From an uncultured Gemmatimonadota bacterium (GTDB lineage Bacteria > Gemmatimonadota > Gemmatimonadetes > Longimicrobiales > Gaopeijiaceae), in assembly GCA_937136445.1 (NCBI GenBank), contig CAKZOQ010000522.1, positions 1-6,551 on the forward strand: 6,551 bases of DNA, in the 5' to 3' direction. This document shows, one piece after another, positions 1-6,018 of the stretch. The position numbers were made by a program, and so were the translations under genes. The notes under the pieces are model-generated. The model ran no database searches. It saw only the letters and a list, made by a program, of their open reading frames with translations, and was not told the DNA's origin. The first letter of the stretch is position 1, and each line of letters starts with the position of its first letter.

Positions 1-172
1 CGAGGGCCGTGGTGAGGGTGCTGAGATCCGCCGTGGCGGCTGCGATCTCGGCGATGGTCTCCTCGACGGGAGGATCGGTCATTCCCGGTTCGTCGTCGTC
101 GCATGCCACGACGGACAGGGCCAGGGCAGGCACGAGGGCCGCCCTGAAAACGGAGCGTGCTAGTGAGCGCAT
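1..172 (-). CDS. Fasciclin (FAS1) domain lipoprotein, 3' part outside window
   Basis: Only the first 57 codons are visible; the gene continues beyond the left edge. It starts at ATG 172-170. Residues 1-23 form a lipoprotein signal peptide (Arg at 2 and 6, then a hydrophobic stretch) ending in the lipobox V-V-A-C, with the lipidated cysteine at residue 24. An acidic spacer (DDDE) follows. From about residue 38 the sequence ETIAEIAAATADLSTLTTAL matches the usual opening of a FAS1 domain (T-I-x-x-I-A...D-x-S-x-L-x-x-A-L). FAS1 proteins are extracytoplasmic adhesion or binding proteins; the ligand cannot be told. Asp directly after the lipidated Cys would signal inner-membrane retention in E. coli, but whether that rule holds here is unknown. 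No good Shine-Dalgarno precedes the ATG. The gap of 164 bases from the receptor gene suggests its own transcription unit. Lipoprotein call strong; FAS1 call rests on about 20 residues. Confidence 0.72.
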   Translation of the reverse strand, partial: MRSLARSVFRAALVPALALSVVACDDDEPGMTDPPVEETIAEIAAATADLSTLTTAL

Positions 173-287
173 GATGGTCTCGGGTTGAAGGTACCAGGCC
201 GGATTACCAGCCGTGTTGTTCTTGATTCGATTCCGATACACGCAAGATCCGTGCTATGACCAGTCACTCCTTAGACAATTCCTGGAC

Positions 288-338
288 GCCGCCCGGATCG
301 GCGGCCGGCAGGAGGGGTGGAGCAGATGGGGATCTGCT
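288..338 (-). terminator. Tandem hairpins after the receptor gene, possible terminator
   Basis: Two inverted repeats lie just downstream of the TonB-dependent receptor gene in the minus-strand transcript. The first (321-338) is a perfect 7-bp stem, AGCAGAT/ATCTGCT, around a CCCC loop, and its first arm includes two bases of the TAG stop codon. The second (288-305) is a 6-bp all-GC stem, GCCGCC/GGCGGC, with a 6-base loop. Neither is followed by a U-tract, so a classical intrinsic terminator is not shown. They may stall or end transcription, or protect the 3' end. The rest of the gap to the fasciclin gene (173-287) is more AT-rich and probably holds that gene's promoter, but I see no convincing -35/-10 pair. 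Confidence 0.4.
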
Positions 339-3117
339 AGAATCCCACCCGAAGTGTGAGGGCCATACGCCGCCCGGGGAGCAGGCGAGGCACCTGGCGG
401 TAGGAGCCCACTTCGGCCTGGGTGGCGCGGCGCAGGGAGTAGTCCAGCACCTGGTCCGTGCCCAGAGCGTTGCGGAGCTCGGCACGCACCTCCGCCGGGT
501 GGCCCCAGGGCCGGCCCAGCCAGGAAAGGCCCAGGTCCACCCGGTGGAGGGCCGGCAGCTCCGAGTCGCCGGGGAGACCGATGTCCGGCCCGCCGTCGGT
601 GCCGTGGAGGGTGAGGAAGTCGAAGTAGGCTCGCCGGAGACCCCAGCTCCGCCCGAAGACGGAGCGGGCGTCGGTCTCCAACGCGAGGCCGGCGGCCATG
701 GGGAGGCGACCCTGCAGGGAGACAGCATGGGGCTCGCTCCACGGTGCCGGCTGACGCTGCCCGTCGAAGCGGGAGGGGAAGGTGCGCTCCGACACGCTCC
801 AGTCATAGCCGACCTGCAGCCGGGCTCGCCCCTCCTCCCATCCGACCCGCGCACCGACCCCGTACGCCGCTCCTTCAGCCTCCCCCACGAAGTCGGCCTG
901 GGACAGGGTGTCGGGCGTTCCCCCATGGGTGCCCAGGAGCACGCCATAGTCCAGGGCGAGGATGCGGTCCAACCACTTGTGGTAGCCCTCCACCCGAACC
1001 TCCCACCCCGGGGCGGGACGGGCTCCGACCTCCAGGGCCAGGTGGCGGGACCGGGGGGGAGCAAGGGTCTCGTCCGAGGGGATCCAGAACCGCACCTCCG
1101 GCACCAGGGCGCTGGCTCCTACGTTCGTGAGCTCGAAGCTGTTGAGGAACTGCCGATAGATCCCGCCGGCGAGGCGGACCGACCAGGGTCCCAGGGCCTG
1201 GGACGCCCCGTCCACACGGAGGGCCGTGCGCGGCTCCCACCACGCCTGGGACCCGTCCACCGAGGTGGCGCGGAGTCCCACTTCCCATGTCACGCCCCCA
1301 CCCAGGTCCCACCGATCCTGGAGAAAGGCCGAGGTCCGCCACGTCTCTGCCCGGGATACGAGGGGCCGGACGAACCCGTTCAGGAGGTGCGTCCGGTTCC
1401 GCACCCGCACCGACTCCAGGCCCGCGGTGAGGAAGTGGCCGCCCCCGGCGGCGAAGTCGGCCACCGCCTCGGCGCCGAACTCGTCCACCGCGTTGCCGTC
1501 CTCCGGCAGGCTCGCTCCCACCAGTGCCGCCCGGAGGGCGTCCTCCGCCTCTCCCACGTCCAGCTCTCCCGGCCGGTACCCCACCTCGTCGCCGTCCACC
1601 ATGAGGTAGCCATGGTCCAGGCGGTGCCGGCTGCCCCAGGCCCCGAGGCGCAGGGAGGCCCGGTCCCCGAGGAGCAGGCTGCCCTCCAGCCGACCCATGG
1701 TGTTGGACCAGCGGTACGCGTCCCGTGCCAGAAGAAGGCGCTCCAGCGTCCCCGTCGAGGGGTCCGCGCCGGCGGCGAACAACTCGGTGGAGACTTCGTT
1801 GGTGCCCCGGTAGAAGGAGGCCTCCAGCGTACGGAACCCCGGGAAGGAGAGCTGCAGGGCCGCGTGGAGGTCGTCGAATCCCAGCTCCGAGCCGTGGCGA
1901 TGGGGGTCGAAGCGGAGGGCGTCGGTGAAGACCTCGCCGTGGTCCCCCACCAGCCGCCGCATCAGGACGGGATCCACGTCGTTCCAGCGACGGAGCGACT
2001 GGTTCAGCGTCCCCTGGCGGTAGATGTCCCAGAGGCTGGTGCGCCCGGACACCATCAGCGAGCCCTCTCCCCCGAGGGCCTGCAGGGGGAGGGCGAGGTC
2101 GGCGCTGGCGGAATAGGGGTCCACCAGGACCGATCCCGACCCGGCCCCAGGGTGGGTCACGGCCTGGTCCAGATCCACGATGCCCCCGGAGAAGCTCCCC
2201 TCCTCCACCCCGAAGCCGGCCTTGTGGACGGTGATGCGGCGCAACGCCAACGGACTGAAGGCGCTCCGGGTGCGTCCCAGGGAGACGGGGTCGAAGACGG
2301 GGACGCCGTCCAGGCGGATCACCTGCTCGGAGGGACCGGCGCCCTGGATGTGGATGTCGGCGAAGAGGGGACGACGGGCGACACCGACGCCCCGCCGGAG
2401 TTCCCGGCCCACGTCCCCGTCCACGGGGACCGCGTCCACACCCTCACCACGCCTCCAGCCGTCCCTCCCCACGGAGGCCCCACCGACATCCTCCATGCCG
2501 TCCACCACGAGGGGGTCCAACTCGACGACCGACGGGTCCAGTCGGATGCTGCGACGAACCCGCCCCGACGGGGGTACCTCGAGGCTGAGCTCCACGGGAG
2601 CGTATCCGCCGCGCGACACACGAAGGACGTGCCGACCCGGAAGGAGGCGGCCCAGGACGAAGAGGCCCATGCCGTCGCTGCGGGCCCAGAGGGAGCCGTC
2701 GGCCAGCTCCACGCGGGCCCGGGGGAGGGGCTGTCCGGAGAGGCCGTCCACGATCTCTCCCGAAAGAGTCCCATACTCCGGCAGCTCCTCCGGGCCACGG
2801 ATGACCACGTAGGTCCCCGAAGAAAGGCGGTAGTAGTCCAACGAAGCCCCCGCCACGATGCAGCGTAGGAGTTCCTCGGCGGTGGCGTCCTCCTGGCGGC
2901 AGAGGGTGGAACGGTCGGCCACGACCTCCGACGAGTAGACCAGATCGATCCCCGTCAGCCCCACCAGCTCCTCGAGAGCCGCGTCCACGGGCACGTCCCG
3001 GACCGAGAGGTCGTAGGGCCCCGGGGTGCCGGTGGTGTTCTGCGCCGCGGCCGCGTCGGGTCCCACCGCACCCAGGAGGACGGCCAGGAGGAGGCCGAAA
3101 AGCCCTGGAGCCCGCAC
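337..3117 (-). CDS. TonB-dependent outer-membrane receptor with STN signalling domain (FecA-like transducer)
   Basis: Product of 926 residues, likely importing a siderophore or other TonB-dependent substrate across the outer membrane and reporting binding to the FecR partner encoded upstream. Order of domains: signal peptide about 1-25 (hydrophobic core, then AAAAQ); STN (secretin/TonB N-terminus) domain about 35-108, the periplasmic signalling domain of transducer-type receptors; carboxypeptidase-regulatory-like beta-sandwich about 116-195 (GTLSGEIVDGLSGQPLPRAR...); a possible TonB-box-like segment ELDPLVV at 199-205; plug about 226-317 (IHIQGAG, then VIRLDGVPVFDP); and a beta-barrel to a C-terminal Phe (LTLRVGF), as usual for outer-membrane barrels. 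I chose the GTG at 3117-3115 because GGAGG lies 10 bases ahead and the signal peptide follows at once. The frame stays open further upstream, but that would overlap fecR out of frame and bury the signal peptide. Start is two bases after the fecR stop, so translation is probably coupled. Substrate unknown. Confidence 0.92.
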   Translation of the reverse strand: MRAPGLFGLLLAVLLGAVGPDAAAAQNTTGTPGPYDLSVRDVPVDAALEELVGLTGIDLVYSSEVVADRSTLCRQEDATAEELLRCIVAGASLDYYRLSSGTYVVIRGPEELPEYGTLSGEIVDGLSGQPLPRARVELADGSLWARSDGMGLFVLGRLLPGRHVLRVSRGGYAPVELSLEVPPSGRVRRSIRLDPSVVELDPLVVDGMEDVGGASVGRDGWRRGEGVDAVPVDGDVGRELRRGVGVARRPLFADIHIQGAGPSEQVIRLDGVPVFDPVSLGRTRSAFSPLALRRITVHKAGFGVEEGSFSGGIVDLDQAVTHPGAGSGSVLVDPYSASADLALPLQALGGEGSLMVSGRTSLWDIYRQGTLNQSLRRWNDVDPVLMRRLVGDHGEVFTDALRFDPHRHGSELGFDDLHAALQLSFPGFRTLEASFYRGTNEVSTELFAAGADPSTGTLERLLLARDAYRWSNTMGRLEGSLLLGDRASLRLGAWGSRHRLDHGYLMVDGDEVGYRPGELDVGEAEDALRAALVGASLPEDGNAVDEFGAEAVADFAAGGGHFLTAGLESVRVRNRTHLLNGFVRPLVSRAETWRTSAFLQDRWDLGGGVTWEVGLRATSVDGSQAWWEPRTALRVDGASQALGPWSVRLAGGIYRQFLNSFELTNVGASALVPEVRFWIPSDETLAPPRSRHLALEVGARPAPGWEVRVEGYHKWLDRILALDYGVLLGTHGGTPDTLSQADFVGEAEGAAYGVGARVGWEEGRARLQVGYDWSVSERTFPSRFDGQRQPAPWSEPHAVSLQGRLPMAAGLALETDARSVFGRSWGLRRAYFDFLTLHGTDGGPDIGLPGDSELPALHRVDLGLSWLGRPWGHPAEVRAELRNALGTDQVLDYSLRRATQAEVGSYRQVPRLLPGRRMALTLRVGF

Positions 3118-3119
3118 CC

Positions 3120-4088
3120 TCAGAAGACCTCCCAGCCGTCCGAGGTGCGCCGGTAGGAAAGACCCTGCTGGATGGCCAGGTCCGAGAGGACCGACTCCAG
3201 GCTGTCCAACTCGCGGTAGTAGACATTCAGCCGTCCCGAGGCATCGGCGCTCGGCGCCACTCGCACCGGGACGTCGTACCGAAGGGCCAGCTCCTCGAGA
3301 ATGGTGCCCAGAGCTTCGTCCACCGCCACCAGACCCCCGCCCCTCCAGGCTCCGATGCGCTGGATGGGGATCTCGTCGCGTCGAGGCTGGGAAGCGGCAT
3401 CCGCCAGCCAACCCGACTCGCCGCCCCCGAGCTCGAGACCCTCCGCCTCCGCTGCGCGGGCGGCGACGACGCGCACCCGGCCCTCCTCGACGGACACGCG
3501 GACCTCGGTGTCCCCCTCGGCGCGGGCCCGGACGTTGAACCGGGTGCCGAGGACGGTGATGCGGGCCCCGGCGGCCTCCACCTGGAACGGGCGGTCCGAG
3601 GGGATCACGTCGAAGAACGCCTCACCCTGGAGCCGGACCTCCCGCTGGTCGGCCGCCATGCCCGGGAAGGGCCGGAATCCCCGCCGGTGCCAGAGCGAGG
3701 AGCCGGCGTTCAACGTCACCTCCGACCCGTCGGGGAGCATCACCGAGACCAGCTCCCCGGCGCCCACCGAATGGACCACCGGCACCTGATGCCAGATCCA
3801 GGTCCCGCCCAAGAGCAGGCCCGCCACCACGGCGGCCCGGAGGAGCCCCGCCAGGACACCCGAGGTCGACCCATCGGACGCGGCCTCTCCGGGACGGGGG
3901 GCACCGATGGACAGGACGGAGTCCCGCCCCAGACGATCGCGCACGCTCTCCCACGCCGAGTCGGTATCGGCCGAGGAGACGGAGGAGCCCTCGAGATCCC
4001 CCAGGACGGCCCAGACGGACCGTAGCTCCCGGGCGTCGGGCTCGGAGGTGAGCGAGTCGGGGAACGGCGGCGTTCGTGGCTCGTTCAT
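3120..4088 (-). CDS. FecR-family anti-sigma / sigma regulator, single-pass membrane protein
   Basis: Product of 322 residues, expected to hold the upstream-encoded ECF sigma factor at the inner membrane and to release or activate it when the receptor signals. The cytoplasmic N-terminus (1-77) has a short W-containing motif (DTDSAWESVRDRL, 41-53) of the kind that starts many FecR proteins. One membrane helix lies at about 78-99 (LAGLLRAAVVAGLLLGGTWIW). The periplasmic FecR domain spans about 112-210 (VMLPDGSEVTLNAGSSL; VRLQGEAFFDV; ITVLGTRFNVRA; VRVSVEEGRVRV), all typical of the family. The C-terminal 70 residues (VDEALGTILEELALRYDV... to ...YRRTSDGWEVF) match the STN-like/DUF4974 tail common in Bacteroidota-type FecR proteins. 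Its ATG overlaps the sigma stop as ATGA, indicating translational coupling, and the preceding Shine-Dalgarno is only a weak GGA. Direction of regulation, pure anti-sigma or also needed for activity, cannot be read from sequence. Confidence 0.92.
   Translation of the reverse strand: MNEPRTPPFPDSLTSEPDARELRSVWAVLGDLEGSSVSSADTDSAWESVRDRLGRDSVLSIGAPRPGEAASDGSTSGVLAGLLRAAVVAGLLLGGTWIWHQVPVVHSVGAGELVSVMLPDGSEVTLNAGSSLWHRRGFRPFPGMAADQREVRLQGEAFFDVIPSDRPFQVEAAGARITVLGTRFNVRARAEGDTEVRVSVEEGRVRVVAARAAEAEGLELGGGESGWLADAASQPRRDEIPIQRIGAWRGGGLVAVDEALGTILEELALRYDVPVRVAPSADASGRLNVYYRELDSLESVLSDLAIQQGLSYRRTSDGWEVF
3128..3132 (-). promoter_or_regulatory. Ribosome binding site deciding the receptor GTG start
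   Basis: GGAGG on the minus strand, inside the last codons of the fecR-like gene, lies 10 bases before GTG 3117-3115. It is the best Shine-Dalgarno in the operon and supports the non-ATG start just after the fecR stop codon. Confidence 0.7.
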
Positions 4089-4714
4089 CGATCCAGCAGG
4101 GACGGTTCGTACGCGTGGATCCGCTCCCGAAGGACGCGGAGGGCACGAACCAGGTGATTGTTGACGGTGCGAGCCGACACACCCATGGCCTCGGCCACCT
4201 CGTCGTGACTCAAGCCCTGGAAGCGGCTGAGGCGCAGCGCCTCACGCTGCCGCTCCGGAAGCTCCTCCACCCATTCGGTCAGGCGTTCCGCCAGACGGGT
4301 GCCCCGCAGCTCCTGGTCCGGGCCGGCAGGCAGGGCCACCGGCGCCTCGTACTCCTCCGCAAGGAGCTCCTCGCGGTTCTTCCGGTCCCGGATGCGGTTC
4401 AGGCAGAGGTTCTTCAGCGTCCGGTACGCCAGCGACTGCAGGGAGCGATCGGGATCGACGGTCTCCCTCCGCTCCCAGATGCGGACCAGGGCGTCCTGCG
4501 TCAGGTCCCGAGCGAGGGACGGCTCACGGACCAGGCTCTCGGCGTAGCGCACCAGCGGACCGTGGATGGTCCGGAAGAAGGCCTCGAAGGCCTCGGGGTC
4601 CGACGCACGAATCCCCACCGCCCACGCCTGAAAAGGATCGGCGCGGTCGTCGTCGTGCGGGGAGGCGAACGTCGGACGGAGTGCGACGGGACGTCGGAGC
4701 GTGGCGGTGGACAT
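4085..4714 (-). CDS. ECF RNA polymerase sigma factor (FecI-like, sigma-70 family)
   Basis: Product of 209 residues that should direct RNA polymerase to its own regulon, under control of the FecR protein encoded next. Region 2 spans about 43-115: DPEAFEAFFRTIHGPLVRYA, the core-binding motif DLTQDALVRIW (70-80), and the promoter -10 reading segment SLAYRTLKNLCLNRIRDRK. Region 4 spans about 142-200, with LPERQREALRLSRFQGLSHD and the helix-turn-helix AEAMGVSARTVNNHLVRALRVLR. There is no region 1.1 or 3, as expected for ECF factors. The start is uncertain: ATG 4714-4712 has no Shine-Dalgarno and yields an unusual 38-residue disordered tail, and the only other in-frame option is GTG at residue 33, a few residues before the conserved region. 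Autoregulation is common for such operons, but I see no clear ECF-type -35/-10 pair upstream. Confidence 0.92.
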   Translation of the reverse strand: MSTATLRRPVALRPTFASPHDDDRADPFQAWAVGIRASDPEAFEAFFRTIHGPLVRYAESLVREPSLARDLTQDALVRIWERRETVDPDRSLQSLAYRTLKNLCLNRIRDRKNREELLAEEYEAPVALPAGPDQELRGTRLAERLTEWVEELPERQREALRLSRFQGLSHDEVAEAMGVSARTVNNHLVRALRVLRERIHAYEPSLLDR

Positions 4715-4735
4715 GCAGGGGGATCGGAGGTGAAC

Positions 4736-4748
4736 GTATCGAAGATAC
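4736..4748. repeat. Short perfect dyad in the leader of the sigma operon
   Basis: GTATC-GAA-GATAC, 5-bp arms around three bases, lies 22-34 bases before the sigma-factor ATG. It could be a protein site or a small hairpin in the transcript. It overlaps the only -10-like hexamers I find on the minus strand (TATCTT at 4747-4742, TACGTT at 4738-4733), neither with a good -35. The rest of the gap 4749-4829 holds a G-rich minus-strand tract (4782-4807) and a weak 5-bp GC stem (4793-4810) that might slow transcription leaving the HhH lipoprotein gene. Confidence 0.3.
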
Positions 4749-4829
4749 CCGCGAGGTGGCGAGGATGACTACGACACGCCACCCCGGCACCCCGCGGTCA
4801 CCCCCCCGCGCCGACGCACCGACCTGGGG

Positions 4830-5363
4830 TCAGCGCAGCTCCACGTACTGCGCCAACCGCTCGACCTCGGCCTCGTCCACGTACTTCCCGATCTCACGAC
4901 GGAACTCGGCCATGGCGCGGTAGGGGCGGTACTCCTCGAACTCGTGCTCCATCCGCTCCCCCACGCCGGGGATCAGGAGGATCTCCTCGCCGGAGGCCTG
5001 GTTCAGGTCCAGGGGCTTCCATACCGAGGCGTAGACCATCTCCCGACCCGCCTCGCCCATGTGCTCCGCCAGGACGGCGTCCACCTGCAGCATGTCGTCG
5101 AAGGGGCGTCCGGCCACCAGTGCATCCACGGCGGCCTGATCGAGACCCTCGACGGCCAGGAGTGCGTCGACGGAGGCCTCGTTGGGATCCATCAGGCCCT
5201 CCTCGGCCATGGCGTCCATGCTCCCCTCGGCAGGCTCGGCCTCGGCGGCAGGCTCGACCGCAGGCTGGGACGCCGGGGCCTCCTCGGCGGTCTCACCGCC
5301 ACAGGCGGCCAGGAAGAGGGCCATGGTCAGGGGAAGGATGCGAGAGAAGCGTCGGATGTTCAT
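4830..5363 (-). CDS. Lipoprotein with two helix-hairpin-helix (ComEA-like) units
   Basis: Product of 177 residues, exported and lipid-anchored: signal peptide 1-20, lipobox L-A-A-C with the lipidated Cys at 21, then a disordered Ala/Glu/Pro linker to about residue 56. Two related units follow, each opening with D-x-N-x-A-S. Unit 1 is about 58-98 (MDPNEASVDALLAVEGLDQ). Unit 2 is about 118-160 (LDLNQASGEEILLIPGVGER, then EEYRPY and FRREIGKYV). Unit 2 keeps the G-x-G hairpin (IPGVGE) of HhH domains; unit 1 has VEGLD there and has lost it. HhH folds often bind DNA, as in ComEA, but some serve as structural scaffolds, and a lone lipoprotein with no competence genes nearby need not bind DNA. GGAG sits five bases before the ATG, which overlaps the stop of the membrane-protein gene as ATGA. 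The two are therefore one operon and plausibly one complex. Architecture sure, role unknown. Confidence 0.87.
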   Translation of the reverse strand: MNIRRFSRILPLTMALFLAACGGETAEEAPASQPAVEPAAEAEPAEGSMDAMAEEGLMDPNEASVDALLAVEGLDQAAVDALVAGRPFDDMLQVDAVLAEHMGEAGREMVYASVWKPLDLNQASGEEILLIPGVGERMEHEFEEYRPYRAMAEFRREIGKYVDEAEVERLAQYVELR

Positions 5364-5857
5364 GGGTGCTCCGTAGGTTCGAAGGGGTGTCCGACAGATG
5401 GCGGGCCGGTGTCGGTATTGAGGGCGGGATGGCGCCAGGTGAGGACGAGGCCCACCAGGCCGAGTTGCACCAGGCTTCCCGGAGCCAGCAGCGGGGTGGC
5501 GCCTCGGATGGCCTCCCAGAACAGCGCGCCCAGGGAGGCGGCGGGGGTGATCTCCCGCTCGAAGGCCAGATTGTCCGACAGGTGGAATCCGATGCCCACG
5601 AGGCCGGTGGCGACCACCAGTCCCATGACCACGCGGAAGAGCCGGACGGTACCTGGACCGGGCCGGAGGGCCATGATGGCCGCGGCCCCGAGGGCGAGAG
5701 AGAGCGTCGCCAGCGGCACATACTGCGGCCGCGCCACCCAGTGCTCCAGCAGGAGAAGCTCCGCGAGGAGACCCACCGCGCCGAGCGCCACCAACGCCAG
5801 GAGGAAGGTCCGGATGGGGCCGGATTCGTGGCGCTCCGGAATCGGACGGTCACTCAT
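5360..5857 (-). CDS. Uncharacterised four-helix inner-membrane protein
   Basis: Product of 165 residues with four predicted membrane helices at about 17-37, 47-64, 73-93 and 122-141. Arg residues at the N-terminus, in the 65-75 loop and after helix 4 suggest that both termini are cytoplasmic. That places the 38-46 loop and the longer 94-121 loop in the periplasm. These hold or flank polar residues unusual for a simple anchor: Glu33 in helix 1, Glu38-His39, His92 at the end of helix 3, Asn96, Glu100 and Glu102. Such a set could bind a metal or cofactor, but that is inference. I chose ATG 5857-5855, because the open frame upstream of it would run through the promoter and palindrome and has no membrane-protein character. 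The Shine-Dalgarno is weak (CGAG). It is the first gene of the operon with the HhH lipoprotein and lies 34 bases downstream of a Fur-like palindrome. I do not recognise a named family. Confidence 0.83.
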   Translation of the reverse strand: MSDRPIPERHESGPIRTFLLALVALGAVGLLAELLLLEHWVARPQYVPLATLSLALGAAAIMALRPGPGTVRLFRVVMGLVVATGLVGIGFHLSDNLAFEREITPAASLGALFWEAIRGATPLLAPGSLVQLGLVGLVLTWRHPALNTDTGPPSVGHPFEPTEHP

Positions 5858-5891
5858 GGCTCGAGTCGGGCTCTGCAGAGGTCCCGTACCA

Positions 5892-5924
5892 GTTCGCAGT
5901 TGAAAGTCATTCTCAACAGCGAAC
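5892..5924. promoter_or_regulatory. 33-bp imperfect palindrome with Fur-box-like core (operator)
   Basis: The arms GTTCGCAGTTGAAAGT and ATTCTCAACAGCGAAC pair at 13 of 16 positions around C5908. The central 15 bases (5901-5915, TGAAAGTCATTCTCA) match the 7-1-7 Fur consensus TGATAATNATTATCA at 11 of 14 defined positions. The core is AT-rich in a very GC-rich surrounding. It lies between divergent genes and directly downstream of, and slightly overlapping, a candidate promoter for the membrane protein/HhH operon. That is the normal place for an iron-responsive repressor site. Another metalloregulator of the Fur superfamily (Zur, Mur, PerR) or an unrelated dimeric repressor is possible. Confidence 0.6.
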
Positions 5925-5950
5925 GTATTCGGGTGGCGCCCCCACGGCAA
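5922..5950 (-). promoter_or_regulatory. Candidate promoter of the membrane protein / HhH lipoprotein operon
   Basis: On the minus strand TTGCCG (5950-5945) and TACGTT (5927-5922) are separated by exactly 17 bases, the preferred sigma-70 spacing. The -35 matches TTGACA at 4 of 6 and the -10 matches TATAAT at 3 of 6, so support comes from spacing and position more than sequence. Transcription would start near 5915, inside the palindrome, leaving a leader of about 58 bases. Bound regulator would block initiation. Confidence 0.35.
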
Positions 5951-6018
5951 GGCGCGGTCCCGCGGGATCGGACCCGACACCTGGGGCGGCACTCCCTCGC
6001 GCCCTACCTTTCGTGCGC

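Noticed and set aside
256..2868. An 870-codon open frame on the plus strand, antisense to the receptor gene
   Set aside because: Its codons are exactly in register with the receptor's codons, so it would be interrupted only where the receptor uses TTA, CTA or TCA, which a GC-rich genome rarely does. The translation is Gly/Pro/Arg/Val-rich with no domain, while the minus strand encodes a full receptor.
3118..3411. N-terminal extension of the receptor frame to 3411
   Set aside because: It would overlap the fecR-like gene out of frame and put 98 low-complexity residues before the signal peptide. GTG 3117 has a good GGAGG and starts directly with the signal peptide.
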